43,189 nt of DNA. It comes from Propionibacteriaceae bacterium. Lineage in GTDB: Bacteria > Actinomycetota > Actinomycetes > Propionibacteriales > Propionibacteriaceae. Below, piece after piece: positions 1 to 7,565 of the stretch (the stretch's first letter is position 1; each line of letters begins with the position of its first letter). A model generated the notes under the pieces. The model worked only from the letters and a program-made list of their open reading frames with translations, was not told where the DNA came from and ran no database searches. The stretch spans positions 1-43,189 of the forward strand of contig JAUNVL010000013.1 of NCBI GenBank assembly GCA_030537675.1, written 5' to 3'. Both the position numbers and the translations under genes were made by a program.

Positions 1-1035
1 CAGACCTTCAAGCACAAGGCTTCCGGGGAGACCGTCAACGTCAGCATCAATCACCTGAAGTCCAAGGGCTCGGCGTGTGCGGGCGACCCGGACCTCGGCG
101 ATGGTGCCGGCAACTGCAACATCACGCGGACCAACGCCGCAGAGCGACTGGTGGAGTTCATGGACACGGACCCGACCAACCAGGACGTCAAGCGAAGCAT
201 CGTTCTGGGCGACCTGAACTCCTACGACCACGAGGACCCCATCGACGCCATCAGGGCTGCGGGCTACTCGGATCTGATGAAGAAGTACGGCGGCGAGTAC
301 GCCTACAGCTACGTCTTCAACGGTCAGATCGGCTACCTGGACTACGCCATGGCCAACAAAGCCGCCGAAGCCGACGTCACAGGTACCGCCGCGTGGCACA
401 TCAACGCCGACGAGGCGACCCTGCTCGACTACGTGCTCTCCTTCAAAGCACCCAACGAGCAGGCACTGTGGGAGCCCACCCCCTATCGCAGCTCCGACCA
501 CGACCCGGTGATCGTTGGAATGCAGTTGGGTGACGTCGTGACCCCGGAGCCGTCCCCCGCACCGACCGTCACGGTGACTGCACACCCCAGCCCGGCGCCC
601 ACAGTCACGGTCACCGCAACGCCGACGCACCCTTCGGGCGACCTGTACGAGACACCAGGCTTCCACCACGTCAATGGGCGTGACTGGATGACCGTGTGCG
701 AGCCCTACTCGGTCACCCACCGTTGCTTCACCTACATCTTCGGGACGCAGGTGCAGTTCACCGGCGGCCGCTTCGTGCAGGTCAACGGATGGAACTTCAA
801 CAACCTGACGTACGTGGCTGCGCCGCGTTCGGTCTGGGAGGGCAACAAGCTGGCCTACACCAACACGTGGACCGCCGCTGACGGTCGAGAGTGGCGCACC
901 GAGTGCGAAACTGCCGAGACCGGCAGGAATGGCTGCCGCAGCTGGGTGAAGGCAAGCGTCATCGAGTTCACCGGTTCCAAGTACCGCCACACCACCAAGT
1001 GGGTGTTCAACAACATCGTGCGTTTCAGCAACTGA
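1..1035 (+). CDS. ExeM/NucH-type secreted nuclease, C-terminal part (5' end outside window)
   Basis: The reading frame is open from the first base, so the gene is truncated by the window edge. The first ~175 visible residues are the end of an endonuclease/exonuclease/phosphatase fold: NHLKSKG, the metal/active-site GDLNSY motif, the GYLDYAMA strand and the terminal SSDHDPV motif. These are typical of the large extracellular DNases of the ExeM/NucH family, which act outside the cell on DNA. A Pro/Thr/Val linker (nt 541-630) carries two copies of SPAPTVTVTA. After it come two related modules of about 48 residues (from nt 673 and from nt 880), each starting NGRDW/DGREW, with a Cys pair and ending WxFNN. 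I recall such modules at the C-termini of actinobacterial secreted proteins, probably for surface attachment; that role is inference. No sortase motif is seen. A terminator follows directly. Confidence 0.85.
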   Translation, partial: QTFKHKASGETVNVSINHLKSKGSACAGDPDLGDGAGNCNITRTNAAERLVEFMDTDPTNQDVKRSIVLGDLNSYDHEDPIDAIRAAGYSDLMKKYGGEYAYSYVFNGQIGYLDYAMANKAAEADVTGTAAWHINADEATLLDYVLSFKAPNEQALWEPTPYRSSDHDPVIVGMQLGDVVTPEPSPAPTVTVTAHPSPAPTVTVTATPTHPSGDLYETPGFHHVNGRDWMTVCEPYSVTHRCFTYIFGTQVQFTGGRFVQVNGWNFNNLTYVAAPRSVWEGNKLAYTNTWTAADGREWRTECETAETGRNGCRSWVKASVIEFTGSKYRHTTKWVFNNIVRFSN

Positions 1036-1058
1036 CGCTGGGATTGCACGTGATCTGC

Positions 1059-1090
1059 GGGGGTCGGCCTTCGGGCCGGCCCCCGTTTGT
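1059..1090 (+). terminator. Rho-independent terminator after the nuclease gene
   Basis: An 11-bp GC-rich stem (GGGGGTCGGCC with GGCCGGCCCCC, one G-T wobble) closes a TTCG tetraloop and is followed by GTTTGT. It lies 24 nt after the nuclease stop codon and just before the 3' end of the convergent methyltransferase gene, so it may serve both. Confidence 0.85.
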
Positions 1091-1099
1091 CGTGCGTCG

Positions 1100-1906
1100 T
1101 CAGCGCGCTGTGTCTCGCAGCGCCCACCCGAGGATGGCTGCTGCGGTGGCCACATTCAGTGAATCGACGCCCTCGGCCATGGGAATCCGGACGCACACGT
1201 CGGCCCGGGCAATCCAGTCGTCGGAGAGCCCGTTGCCCTCCGTCCCCACCAGCAGCGCCACCCGCCCGGTGCTCTGGTAGTCCTGCAGATCCACCGCATC
1301 AGCCACGAGCGCCGCGGCCACGAGCTTGAACCCGGCTGCGCGGATCCGTTCCAGGTCCACGAGGTCGTCATCCATCCGTCGCCACGGCAGTCGCAGGGCT
1401 GTGCCCATCGATGCCTTGATGGCGCGACGGTACAGCGGGTCGGCGGACGCCTGCGACACCACCACGGAGTCCCATCCCAGTGCCGCGGCGACGCGCAGGA
1501 TGGACCCCATGTTGGTGGCGTCCACCAGGTCCTGACAAACGATGATCCGGTTTCCGGCGAGCACGTCGTCCCAGGTGCGTGCTGGCGGGCGGTCGAAGGA
1601 TGCCAGAGCACCCCGGTGGACGTGGAAACCACTCACCTGCTCAAGCAGAGCCGCAGTCCCCACGATGACCGGGACGTCGTGGTGTTCGTTCACGACGTCC
1701 GAGAGGGAATCCAGCCATCGCTCCTGGACCAGAAATGACCGTGGTCGATGCCGTGCGGTGAGAGCCCGACGAATGATCTTCTCTCCCTCGGCGATGAAAA
1801 CACCTTCGGACTGCTCGAATTGTTTGCGGAGCTGGGAGTCACGCAGGCCCACATAGTCACGCAGACGGGGGTCCAGTGGATCGTCGACGATCTTGAGTGG
1901 GGTCAC
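1100..1906 (-). CDS. SpoU/TrmH-family RNA 2'-O-methyltransferase
   Basis: This is an S-adenosylmethionine-dependent ribose methyltransferase of the SPOUT class, acting on rRNA or tRNA; the exact target cannot be told from sequence. The N-terminal ~95 residues form the substrate-binding domain (RKQFEQSEGVFIAEGEKIIRRAL). The knotted catalytic domain shows motif 1 (NMGSILRVAAALG), motif 2 (LLVGTEGNGLSD) and motif 3 (RIPMAEGVDSLNVATAAAI). I prefer the GTG at 1906 (protein begins TPLKIVDDPLDPR, 268 aa). It has no ribosome binding site but has TAGGCT 7 nt upstream, suggesting a leaderless mRNA. An in-frame GTG at 1939 would add 11 residues. It is divergent from the symporter gene and convergent with the nuclease. 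Confidence 0.9.
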   Translation of the reverse strand: MTPLKIVDDPLDPRLRDYVGLRDSQLRKQFEQSEGVFIAEGEKIIRRALTARHRPRSFLVQERWLDSLSDVVNEHHDVPVIVGTAALLEQVSGFHVHRGALASFDRPPARTWDDVLAGNRIIVCQDLVDATNMGSILRVAAALGWDSVVVSQASADPLYRRAIKASMGTALRLPWRRMDDDLVDLERIRAAGFKLVAAALVADAVDLQDYQSTGRVALLVGTEGNGLSDDWIARADVCVRIPMAEGVDSLNVATAAAILGWALRDTAR

Positions 1907-1913
1907 GCGTCCG

Positions 1914-1919
1914 AGCCTA
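1914..1919 (-). promoter_or_regulatory. Candidate -10 box (TAGGCT), leaderless start
   Basis: TAGGCT on the minus strand ends 7 nt before the GTG at 1906, so transcription would begin at or next to the start codon. No convincing -35 box is visible. Confidence 0.45.
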
Positions 1920-2007
1920 CGGGCGGTGGTGTCACCCACCTCATGGGCCCCCGCTTCTGGATAGTGTGGACGCCGGTCGTCTGATCGATGCGCCGGACGG
2001 GAGTGCC

Positions 2008-2973
2008 ATGCGGAAACTGAAGGTCGACACGTTCCTGCTGCTCATCCTCGGAGCGGCGGTCCTTGCCATGCTGGTTCCGGCCACGGGTCAGGCTGCGGGT
2101 GCCGTGAACGTGGTGACGAAGATCGCGATCTTTGGGCTGTTCTTCGGGTACGGCGCCCGGCTGTCACTGGCCGAGGCCTGGGCCGGGCTCCGGCACTGGC
2201 GGCTGCACCTTCTGATCCTGTCCATCACCTTCGTGCTCTTCCCCCTCATCGCCGTTGGTGTCCTGGTGTTGCCCGACGGCCTACTGGGCCCGTCGCTGGC
2301 GCTGGGCTTCGCCTACCTCTGCCTCGTGCCCTCGACGGTGCAGTCCTCCATCACGTTCACGTCCATTGCGGGCGGGAACGTAGCCGGGGCCATGGTGTCC
2401 GCGACGGCGTCGAACCTGCTCGGCGTGGTGATCACTCCCCTGCTGGCGGTTCTGATCCTTCCCACAGCGGGTGGGATGTCCATCAGCCTGGACTCATTCG
2501 TCGCCGTCCTGCTGCAGCTCCTGCTGCCGTTCATCCTGGGTCAGTTGTCGCGGCCATTCACCGCATCCTTCATGGATCGCAACGGGAAGCGTGTCAAGCA
2601 GCTCGACCAGTTCGTCATCGCCCTGGTGGTCTACGGGGCATTCTCGGATTTCTTCGCCACTGGCGCGTGGCGCAGCGTCACCATCAGGGAACTCCTGGTG
2701 ATGTCCGTCCTGTGCCTGATTCTTCTGGCCGCCATGCTGTGGTTCACGTGGTGGCTCTCAGGGGTTCTGAGGTTCAACAGGCAGGACCGGATCGCCATCA
2801 TGTTCTGTGGAACAAAGAAATCGCTGGCCACGGGTGTACCCATGGCCAGCGTTCTCTTCGCGGGTCAGGCGGTGGGACTCATCGTGTTGCCACTGATGGT
2901 CTTCCACCAGGCCCAATTGATGGCCTGCACGGTGATCGCACAGCGGTTGGCCAGTACGGCGGACTCCCGCTGA
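2008..2973 (+). CDS. Bile acid:sodium symporter-like (SBF-like, YfeH-type) membrane transporter
   Basis: A 321-residue, almost wholly hydrophobic protein with about ten predicted membrane segments. It resembles the SBF-like (YfeH/PF13593) branch of the bile acid:sodium symporter superfamily, proposed sodium-coupled importers of organic anions; the substrate here is unknown. Family-like stretches are FLLLILGAAVLAMLVPATG at the start, FGLFFGYGARL, and the substrate-site-like MFCGTKKSLATGVPMA near residues 270-285. The start is the ATG at 2008, preceded by CGGGAG 4-9 nt upstream. The frame stays open further upstream, but that extension would overlap the divergent methyltransferase promoter. The gene ends 24 nt before the stop of the convergent SPFH gene. 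Confidence 0.85.
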   Translation: MRKLKVDTFLLLILGAAVLAMLVPATGQAAGAVNVVTKIAIFGLFFGYGARLSLAEAWAGLRHWRLHLLILSITFVLFPLIAVGVLVLPDGLLGPSLALGFAYLCLVPSTVQSSITFTSIAGGNVAGAMVSATASNLLGVVITPLLAVLILPTAGGMSISLDSFVAVLLQLLLPFILGQLSRPFTASFMDRNGKRVKQLDQFVIALVVYGAFSDFFATGAWRSVTIRELLVMSVLCLILLAAMLWFTWWLSGVLRFNRQDRIAIMFCGTKKSLATGVPMASVLFAGQAVGLIVLPLMVFHQAQLMACTVIAQRLASTADSR

Positions 2974-2997
2974 GTCAGCACGGCGCAGCCCTGCTTG

Positions 2998-4197
2998 TCA
3001 GCTCTGCTGCCAAGGGCTGGTGGAGGTGTCCTGGGACGATTCCGAGCCCTCACCTGACTGTTCCTCCAGCTCAGGGGTGTGCTTCGATTCCTCCAGTGCG
3101 GCGCTGAGGCTCGTGCCCCCACGCTTTCCCAGGCGTGGATTGTCCAGGGCCCTGGCCTCGTCGATGGCCTGCTGCACGGTGTCCTTGGAGCGCTCCCGGT
3201 CCTTCTCGATCTGCGCCTCGATCTCAGCCTGCACGTCCACCTTCTCCGGTGCGGTGAACCGGCTGCTGACCTGACTCATGAAGTCCCGGGCACCATCCTC
3301 GCCACCAGAGGCGCCGGCGACCTGCCCCAGACCCTTCAGGGCGTCATTCAATTCGCTCGGAATGATCCACACCTTGTTGGAATCACCCTGCGCCAGATTG
3401 GGCAGCATCTGCATGTACTGGTAGGCCAGCAGTGCCTGGTCCGGCTGGCCGGCGTGGATGGCATTGAACACCGTGGTGATGGCCTGTGCTTCACCCTCGG
3501 AGCGCAGCATTGCAGCCTGTCGATCTGCCTGGGCAGCCAGCACCGATGCCTCGCGGGCACCCTGAGCCCGCAGGATGGCCGACTCGCGGTCACCACCCGC
3601 GCTCAGGATCTGTGACTGGCGCTGCCCCTCGGCGATCAGGATGGTGGCGCGCTTGTCACGCTCGGCGCGTGCGCCCTTCTCCATGGCGTCGCGAATCGTG
3701 GCTGGCGGGTCGATGGCCCGCAGTTCAACGCGGTTGACTTTGATGCCCCACTTGCCGGTGGCCTCATCCAGCACCATTCGCAGCTTCTGGTTGATCTCGT
3801 CACGGGATGTGAGCGCGGTTTCAAGATCCATGCCGCCGATGATGTTGCGCAGCGTGGTCATGGTGAGCTGTTCGATGGCTCCGCGGTAGTCCTGCGCCTC
3901 ATAGGCGGCGCGTACCGGATCAACGATCTGGAAGTAGATCACCGAGTCGATGGAGACCATGAGGTTGTCCTCGGTGATGACACCCTGCGGTGGGAAGGGG
4001 ACCACTTCCTCTCGCACGTCGAGGTCGTGGACGATCTTGTCGAAGATCGGGATCACCAGGTGGGGCCCGGGCTCCAGTTTGCGGCGGTACTTGCCCAGTC
4101 GCTCGACGATGCCGACGTGTTGCTGCCGGACGATCTTCAAGGTCATGGACAGCAGAAGCACCACGAGGATCAGGAGACCAATGAGCACAAATTCCAT
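2998..4197 (-). CDS. SPFH/band-7 (stomatin/QmcA-like) membrane protein
   Basis: A 399-residue protein with one N-terminal membrane anchor (residues ~3-20: LIGLLILVVLLLSMTLKIV), then the SPFH domain (RQQHVGIVERLGKYRRKLEPG, with the stomatin signature VRAAYEAQDYRGAIEQL and RNIIGGMDLETAL). A long Ala/Glu/Gln-rich coiled coil (ARAERDKRATILIAEGQRQ through LRAQGAREASVLAAQADRQ) follows, then a charged Ser/Glu-rich tail. Members oligomerise into membrane cages or rafts and often regulate membrane proteases. It follows the NfeD gene by 32 nt on the same strand, the classic NfeD-stomatin pair in which the two proteins work together at the membrane. The ATG at 4197 has AGGCAGG upstream. Confidence 0.92.
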   Translation of the reverse strand: MEFVLIGLLILVVLLLSMTLKIVRQQHVGIVERLGKYRRKLEPGPHLVIPIFDKIVHDLDVREEVVPFPPQGVITEDNLMVSIDSVIYFQIVDPVRAAYEAQDYRGAIEQLTMTTLRNIIGGMDLETALTSRDEINQKLRMVLDEATGKWGIKVNRVELRAIDPPATIRDAMEKGARAERDKRATILIAEGQRQSQILSAGGDRESAILRAQGAREASVLAAQADRQAAMLRSEGEAQAITTVFNAIHAGQPDQALLAYQYMQMLPNLAQGDSNKVWIIPSELNDALKGLGQVAGASGGEDGARDFMSQVSSRFTAPEKVDVQAEIEAQIEKDRERSKDTVQQAIDEARALDNPRLGKRGGTSLSAALEESKHTPELEEQSGEGSESSQDTSTSPWQQS

Positions 4198-4229
4198 GTT
4201 GTTGCCTGCCTACTCTTTGTTCGCTGTTT

Positions 4230-4724
4230 TCAGTTTCCGCCGAGTTGACGGGTGATGGGTTCCACGGGATACACGATGAGCGTGATGCCGTCGAGACCGT
4301 AGACCTCGACGTCCTGCCCGGGTGCAACGATCATGCCGGGGTCGAAGGCGCGTGCATCCCACACCTGGCCCTGCACCTTCACCTCGCCTGCCGATCCCGT
4401 GATCTGCGCCGTGGCGACCCCGGAGGAACCCACCAGGGATTCGAGCGAGGAACGATAACCGGGTGCGTTGCGGACCTTGGCCAGAAGGGTGGGGCGCAGC
4501 ACCACCAGTGTGAGCACGGCCACCACCACGGCCACGATGACCTGCAGCCACAGCAGGCCGGGGAACACCAGCGCGGCGGCGCCTCCCGCTGCTGCGCCTG
4601 CCGCCAGCATCAGCAGCGTCAGGTCCAGCGTCAGGAGTTCAGCCGCTGCGAGGCCCATCGCCACGACTCCCCAGAAGGCCCAGGCATTCGCGGCGAGCCA
4701 ACCGGTGAAGCCGTCCTCACCCAC
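4230..4724 (-). CDS. NfeD-family membrane protein (SPFH partner)
   Basis: A 164-residue short-form NfeD protein lacking the ClpP-like protease domain of long forms. It has three to four hydrophobic segments in residues ~10-80 (AFWGVVAMGLAAAELLTLDL; LMLAAGAAAGGAAALVF; LWLQVIVAVVVAVLTLVVL), then a C-terminal OB-fold (GSSGVATAQITGSAGEVKV through DVEVYGLDGITLIVYP). It is thought to bind the neighbouring SPFH protein. Its GTG start overlaps the end of the upstream ABC ATPase gene by 8 nt, so translation is probably coupled and the three genes form one transcript. Confidence 0.9.
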   Translation of the reverse strand: MGEDGFTGWLAANAWAFWGVVAMGLAAAELLTLDLTLLMLAAGAAAGGAAALVFPGLLWLQVIVAVVVAVLTLVVLRPTLLAKVRNAPGYRSSLESLVGSSGVATAQITGSAGEVKVQGQVWDARAFDPGMIVAPGQDVEVYGLDGITLIVYPVEPITRQLGGN

Positions 4725-5511
4725 GTCGTGCCACCGACCGGGCGCTCCAGCGCCCTCTCTCCTCGCTCACATGCAGCGGCATGTGAAAGGTGCTGCTGAG
4801 ATTCTCGTCCGTCAGTGCCTCACGAATGGGCCCCGCTGCCACGATGGCCGCGTCCGCCAGGAGAAGACAGTGGGTGATCCCTTCAGGGATCTCCTCCACG
4901 TGATGCGTGACCAGCACGGTGGCCGGCGCGTGGGGGTCGACGAAGAGCTCGGACAACGTTGACAACAGCGACTCCCGCCCCGCAAGGTCGAGGCCGCTCG
5001 CCGGCTCGTCGAGCAGGAGGAGTTCGGGGTCGGTCATGAGTGCGCGCGCGATTTGTGCTCGTTTGCGTTCACCCTCGCTGAGGGTGCCGAACGTCCGCTC
5101 GGCCAGGTGTTCAATGCGGAGGTCGGCGAGCAGTGCACGTGCCTGGCCGAGGTCCATCTCCTCGTACTCCTCGTTCCACCTGCCGAGGACGGCGTGGGCT
5201 GCTGAGACGACGACGTCGAGCACCTTTTCCTCGCGCGGCAGTCGATCTGCCAGTGCCGTGGATGTGAGTCCGATGCGGGGCCGGAGTTCGAAGACGTCGA
5301 CGGTTCCCACGACGTCGCCGAGGAGACCCACCACCCCGTCGCTGGGGTACATCTGCGCCGCCAACACCTGGAGGAGGGTGGTCTTGCCGGCGCCGTTGGG
5401 CCCGATCACCACCCAGCGTTCATCCTCGCGGATCGTGAGATCAATCGAATCCAGGAGCACTGAGCCCCCACGCCGGACCGTCACACCTGCAAGTTCTGCC
5501 ACCGCTTCCAT
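4717..5511 (-). CDS. ABC transporter ATP-binding protein (no permease nearby)
   Basis: A single nucleotide-binding domain of about 264 residues. It has Walker A GPNGAGKTT (~residues 37-45), Q-loop region, signature LSEGERKRAQIARAL (a variant with E for the first G of LSGGE), Walker B LLLLDEPASGLD and the switch histidine in VLVTHHVEEIP. It resembles stand-alone YlmA/ModF-like ATPases. No membrane permease is adjacent; its only operon partners are NfeD and SPFH, so its function is open. I place the start at ATG 5511: TAGGTT lies 7 nt before it and no ribosome binding site is present. A GTG at 5532 would add seven residues. Confidence 0.88.
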   Translation of the reverse strand: MEAVAELAGVTVRRGGSVLLDSIDLTIREDERWVVIGPNGAGKTTLLQVLAAQMYPSDGVVGLLGDVVGTVDVFELRPRIGLTSTALADRLPREEKVLDVVVSAAHAVLGRWNEEYEEMDLGQARALLADLRIEHLAERTFGTLSEGERKRAQIARALMTDPELLLLDEPASGLDLAGRESLLSTLSELFVDPHAPATVLVTHHVEEIPEGITHCLLLADAAIVAAGPIREALTDENLSSTFHMPLHVSEERGRWSARSVARRG

Positions 5512-5518
5512 GCCGACA

Positions 5519-5524
5519 AACCTA
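5519..5524 (-). promoter_or_regulatory. Candidate -10 box (TAGGTT), leaderless start
   Basis: TAGGTT on the minus strand stands 7 nt before ATG 5511 of the ABC ATPase gene, which has no Shine-Dalgarno sequence. Confidence 0.4.
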
Positions 5525-5563
5525 CCCGACACTGGAGGTCGCAGTGGGACGAGCCGGGGGGTG

Positions 5564-6337
5564 TCAGGCTCCAGTGGCGTGCAGGCCGCCGTCGACGTGG
5601 ATGATCTCTCCCGTGGTGGCCGGGAACCAGTCGGACATCAACGCGACGACTGCTTTCGCGGTGGCCGTGGCGTCAGAGGAATCCCAACCGAGCGGCGCAC
5701 GGACCCCCCAGATGTCGTTGAAGGTATTGGCTCCGGGGATGGCCTTCTTGGCCACCGAGTCGATCGGTCCGGCAGCCACGATGTTGGAGCGGATGCCCTG
5801 GGGACCCAGGTAGCGGGCGAGGTAGCGAGAAGTGGACTCCAGCGCGGACTTGGACACGCCCATCCAGTCGTAGGTGGGCCACGCGACGCTGGCGTCGAAC
5901 GTGAGTCCAACGATGCCTGCTCCACGGTTGAGCAGTGGGTGCACCGCCATCGTCAGCGCCTTGAGGGAGAAGGCCGAGACGTGCAGCGCCTGGGCAACGT
6001 CCTCCCACGGCGTGGTGAGGAACTTGCCACCCAGAGCGGTTTCCGGGTTGGCGTAGGCGATGGAGTGCACGACACCGTCGACGCCGCCGGTGAAGTATTC
6101 CTCCAGAACGCCCGGAAGTGCTTCGAGATGGGCAGGATCGGTGACGTCGAGTTCAATGAGTGGCGGGGCCGGGTCAAGCCGAGCCGCCACCCGCCTTGCC
6201 AGCGACACTGCGCGTCCTGCTGAGGAGACGACGACGTTGGCCCCTTCGCGCTGCGCGATGTCGGCCACCGCGTAAGCAATGGACGTGTTCATCGTCAGGC
6301 CGGTGACCAGGATGTTCTTGCCCTCGAGGATTCCCAT
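5564..6337 (-). CDS. fabI: Enoyl-[acyl-carrier-protein] reductase (NADH), InhA-like
   Basis: Catalyses the last reduction of each fatty-acid elongation cycle, trans-2-enoyl-ACP to acyl-ACP, in the cytoplasm. It is a short-chain dehydrogenase of the FabI type (257 aa). The divergent nucleotide-binding loop is VTGLTMNTSIAYAVA (residues ~11-25), followed by HSIAYANPE (91-99). The catalytic pair is Tyr156-x6-Lys163 in TYDWMGVSKSALES, very like mycobacterial InhA with its Met between them. The C-terminal GEIIHVDGGLHATGA is characteristic. The start is ATG 6337, with GGAG 8 nt upstream; an in-frame ATG at 6352 would add five residues and lacks such a site. It lies 59 nt behind fabG on the same strand, the order of the mycobacterial mabA-inhA pair, so co-transcription is likely. 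Confidence 0.95.
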   Translation of the reverse strand: MGILEGKNILVTGLTMNTSIAYAVADIAQREGANVVVSSAGRAVSLARRVAARLDPAPPLIELDVTDPAHLEALPGVLEEYFTGGVDGVVHSIAYANPETALGGKFLTTPWEDVAQALHVSAFSLKALTMAVHPLLNRGAGIVGLTFDASVAWPTYDWMGVSKSALESTSRYLARYLGPQGIRSNIVAAGPIDSVAKKAIPGANTFNDIWGVRAPLGWDSSDATATAKAVVALMSDWFPATTGEIIHVDGGLHATGA

Positions 6338-6396
6338 GTGTGTGATCTCCAAAGTGTGGTTCTGTGCGATGCGGAAAGGTCGTGTGGAAAACGGGC

Positions 6397-7107
6397 TCAG
6401 TGGCCCATGCCGAGGCCGCCGTCAACCGGCAGCACGGCACCCGAGATGTACCCGGCTCCGTCGCCGGCCAGGAACAGCGCTGCGGCCGCCACGTCTGAGG
6501 AGTCACCGAGCCGCCCCGCGGGGATGCGTGCCTTGTACCCGGCGATGGTTGCCTCCGGGAGCACCGCCGTCATGTCGGTGTCGATGAACCCGGGGGCGAT
6601 GACGTTGCAGGTGATGTTTCTGCTGCCCAGTTCTCGGGTGAGGCTGCGGGCGATACCGATGAGCGCGGACTTGGAGGCGGCATAGTTGACCTGCCCCGGA
6701 GAGCCGAGCAGACCCACCACGGAGGACACCAGGATGATCCGGCCGAAGCGTCCACGGGTCATGGGACGGGCGGCGCGGCGTACCACCCGGAACGTGCCTG
6801 TGAGGTTGGTGTCGATCACGGAGGTCCAGTCATCGTCACTCATCCGTGCGATGAGCGTGTCCTTCGTGACGCCGGCATTGGCCACGAGGATCTCGACGGG
6901 GCCCAGGTCGGCCTCCACGGTCTTGAAGGCTTCGTCGACCTGTGCCTGATCCGTGACGTCGCACACGACGCCGAGGACACCGTCGGGAACTGACCCGGAG
7001 CGGTATGTGGCGGCGACGCGATATCCGGCGTCGCGGAAGTGTTCGGCAATGACCCGACCGATTCCTTTGGAGCCACCAGTGACCAGTACCACGCGAGATT
7101 CCTGCAC
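6397..7107 (-). CDS. fabG: 3-oxoacyl-[acyl-carrier-protein] reductase
   Basis: Reduces 3-oxoacyl-ACP to (R)-3-hydroxyacyl-ACP with NADPH, one step before FabI. It is a 236-residue classical short-chain dehydrogenase. The nucleotide loop is GGSKGIG (residues 11-17), NAG is at 77-79, Asn101 lies in DTNLTGTF, the catalytic Ser is in LVSSVVG (~128-129), and Tyr142-x3-Lys146 is in NYAASKSAL. The C-terminus SGAVLPVDGGLGMGH is family-typical. The GTG start at 7107 has no ribosome binding site but carries TAAGTT 6 nt upstream, suggesting a leaderless fabG-fabI mRNA. It diverges from the DUF3099 gene across a 92-nt promoter region. Confidence 0.95.
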   Translation of the reverse strand: MQESRVVLVTGGSKGIGRVIAEHFRDAGYRVAATYRSGSVPDGVLGVVCDVTDQAQVDEAFKTVEADLGPVEILVANAGVTKDTLIARMSDDDWTSVIDTNLTGTFRVVRRAARPMTRGRFGRIILVSSVVGLLGSPGQVNYAASKSALIGIARSLTRELGSRNITCNVIAPGFIDTDMTAVLPEATIAGYKARIPAGRLGDSSDVAAAALFLAGDGAGYISGAVLPVDGGLGMGH

Positions 7108-7113
7108 GGCGAC

Positions 7114-7119
7114 AACTTA
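7114..7119 (-). promoter_or_regulatory. Candidate -10 box (TAAGTT) of fabG-fabI
   Basis: TAAGTT on the minus strand ends 6 nt before the fabG GTG. It sits back to back with the TATGCT box of the DUF3099 gene about 70 nt away. No clear fatty-acid regulator palindrome was seen between them. Confidence 0.45.
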
Positions 7120-7187
7120 CCGCACACTGGGGTGGCCAGACCCGGAATGCGGATCGGCACTCAGACAGCGTGGTTGGAAGCCAGAAC

Positions 7188-7193
7188 TATGCT
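7188..7193 (+). promoter_or_regulatory. Candidate -10 box (TATGCT) of the DUF3099-SURF1 operon
   Basis: TATGCT ends 6 nt before the GTG at 7200, which has no well-spaced ribosome binding site, so a leaderless start is likely. Confidence 0.45.
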
Positions 7194-7199
7194 GTAAAG

Positions 7200-7565
7200 G
7201 TGCCAGGGAACAAGTCGGGACCAGAAGCAACGCTGATCACCAGCGCGGGCCGCAGCCGAACGCTGGACATTGACGAGCGGAACAAGCGCTACCTCATCAC
7301 CATGCTGTTGCGCACCGCCTGCTTCATCGCCTTCCTCGTGGTGCCCGGGTGGTGGAAGATCGTGGCGCTGGTGCTGGCCGCATTCCTTCCTGCGGTGGCC
7401 GTGCTTTTCGCCAATGCCGCCGACCACCGTCCGCCGCCACTGGCGCCGAAGCTGGCGGAGGAGGAGGATGGTGAAAGCCGTCTGGCGCTTCAGCCCTATC
7501 AAGTCATTGAGGGCGACATCATCGAGCCGGACTTCGAAGCAGGTCTCCGGGAGGACGTGGCGTGA
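7200..7565 (+). CDS. DUF3099-family small membrane protein
   Basis: A ~121-residue actinobacterial protein of unknown function. The N-terminal part has the DUF3099-like ATLITSAGRSRTLDIDERNKRYL. Two adjacent hydrophobic segments follow (MLLRTACFIAFLVVPGWWKI and VALVLAAFLPAVAVLFANA), then a proline-rich acidic cytoplasmic tail (DHRPPPLAPKLAEEEDGE). I chose GTG 7200 because of the TATGCT box 6 nt upstream; a GTG at 7170 in the same frame would add ten residues. Its TGA overlaps the GTG start of the SURF1 gene, so the two are translationally coupled. That hints at a role near cytochrome oxidase assembly or simply at a shared transcript. Confidence 0.78.
   Translation: MPGNKSGPEATLITSAGRSRTLDIDERNKRYLITMLLRTACFIAFLVVPGWWKIVALVLAAFLPAVAVLFANAADHRPPPLAPKLAEEEDGESRLALQPYQVIEGDIIEPDFEAGLREDVA

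Noticed and set aside
1897..2007. Upstream extension of the symporter frame by 37 codons
   Set aside because: The extension is not hydrophobic or family-like and overlaps the divergent methyltransferase start; ATG 2008 has a good ribosome binding site.
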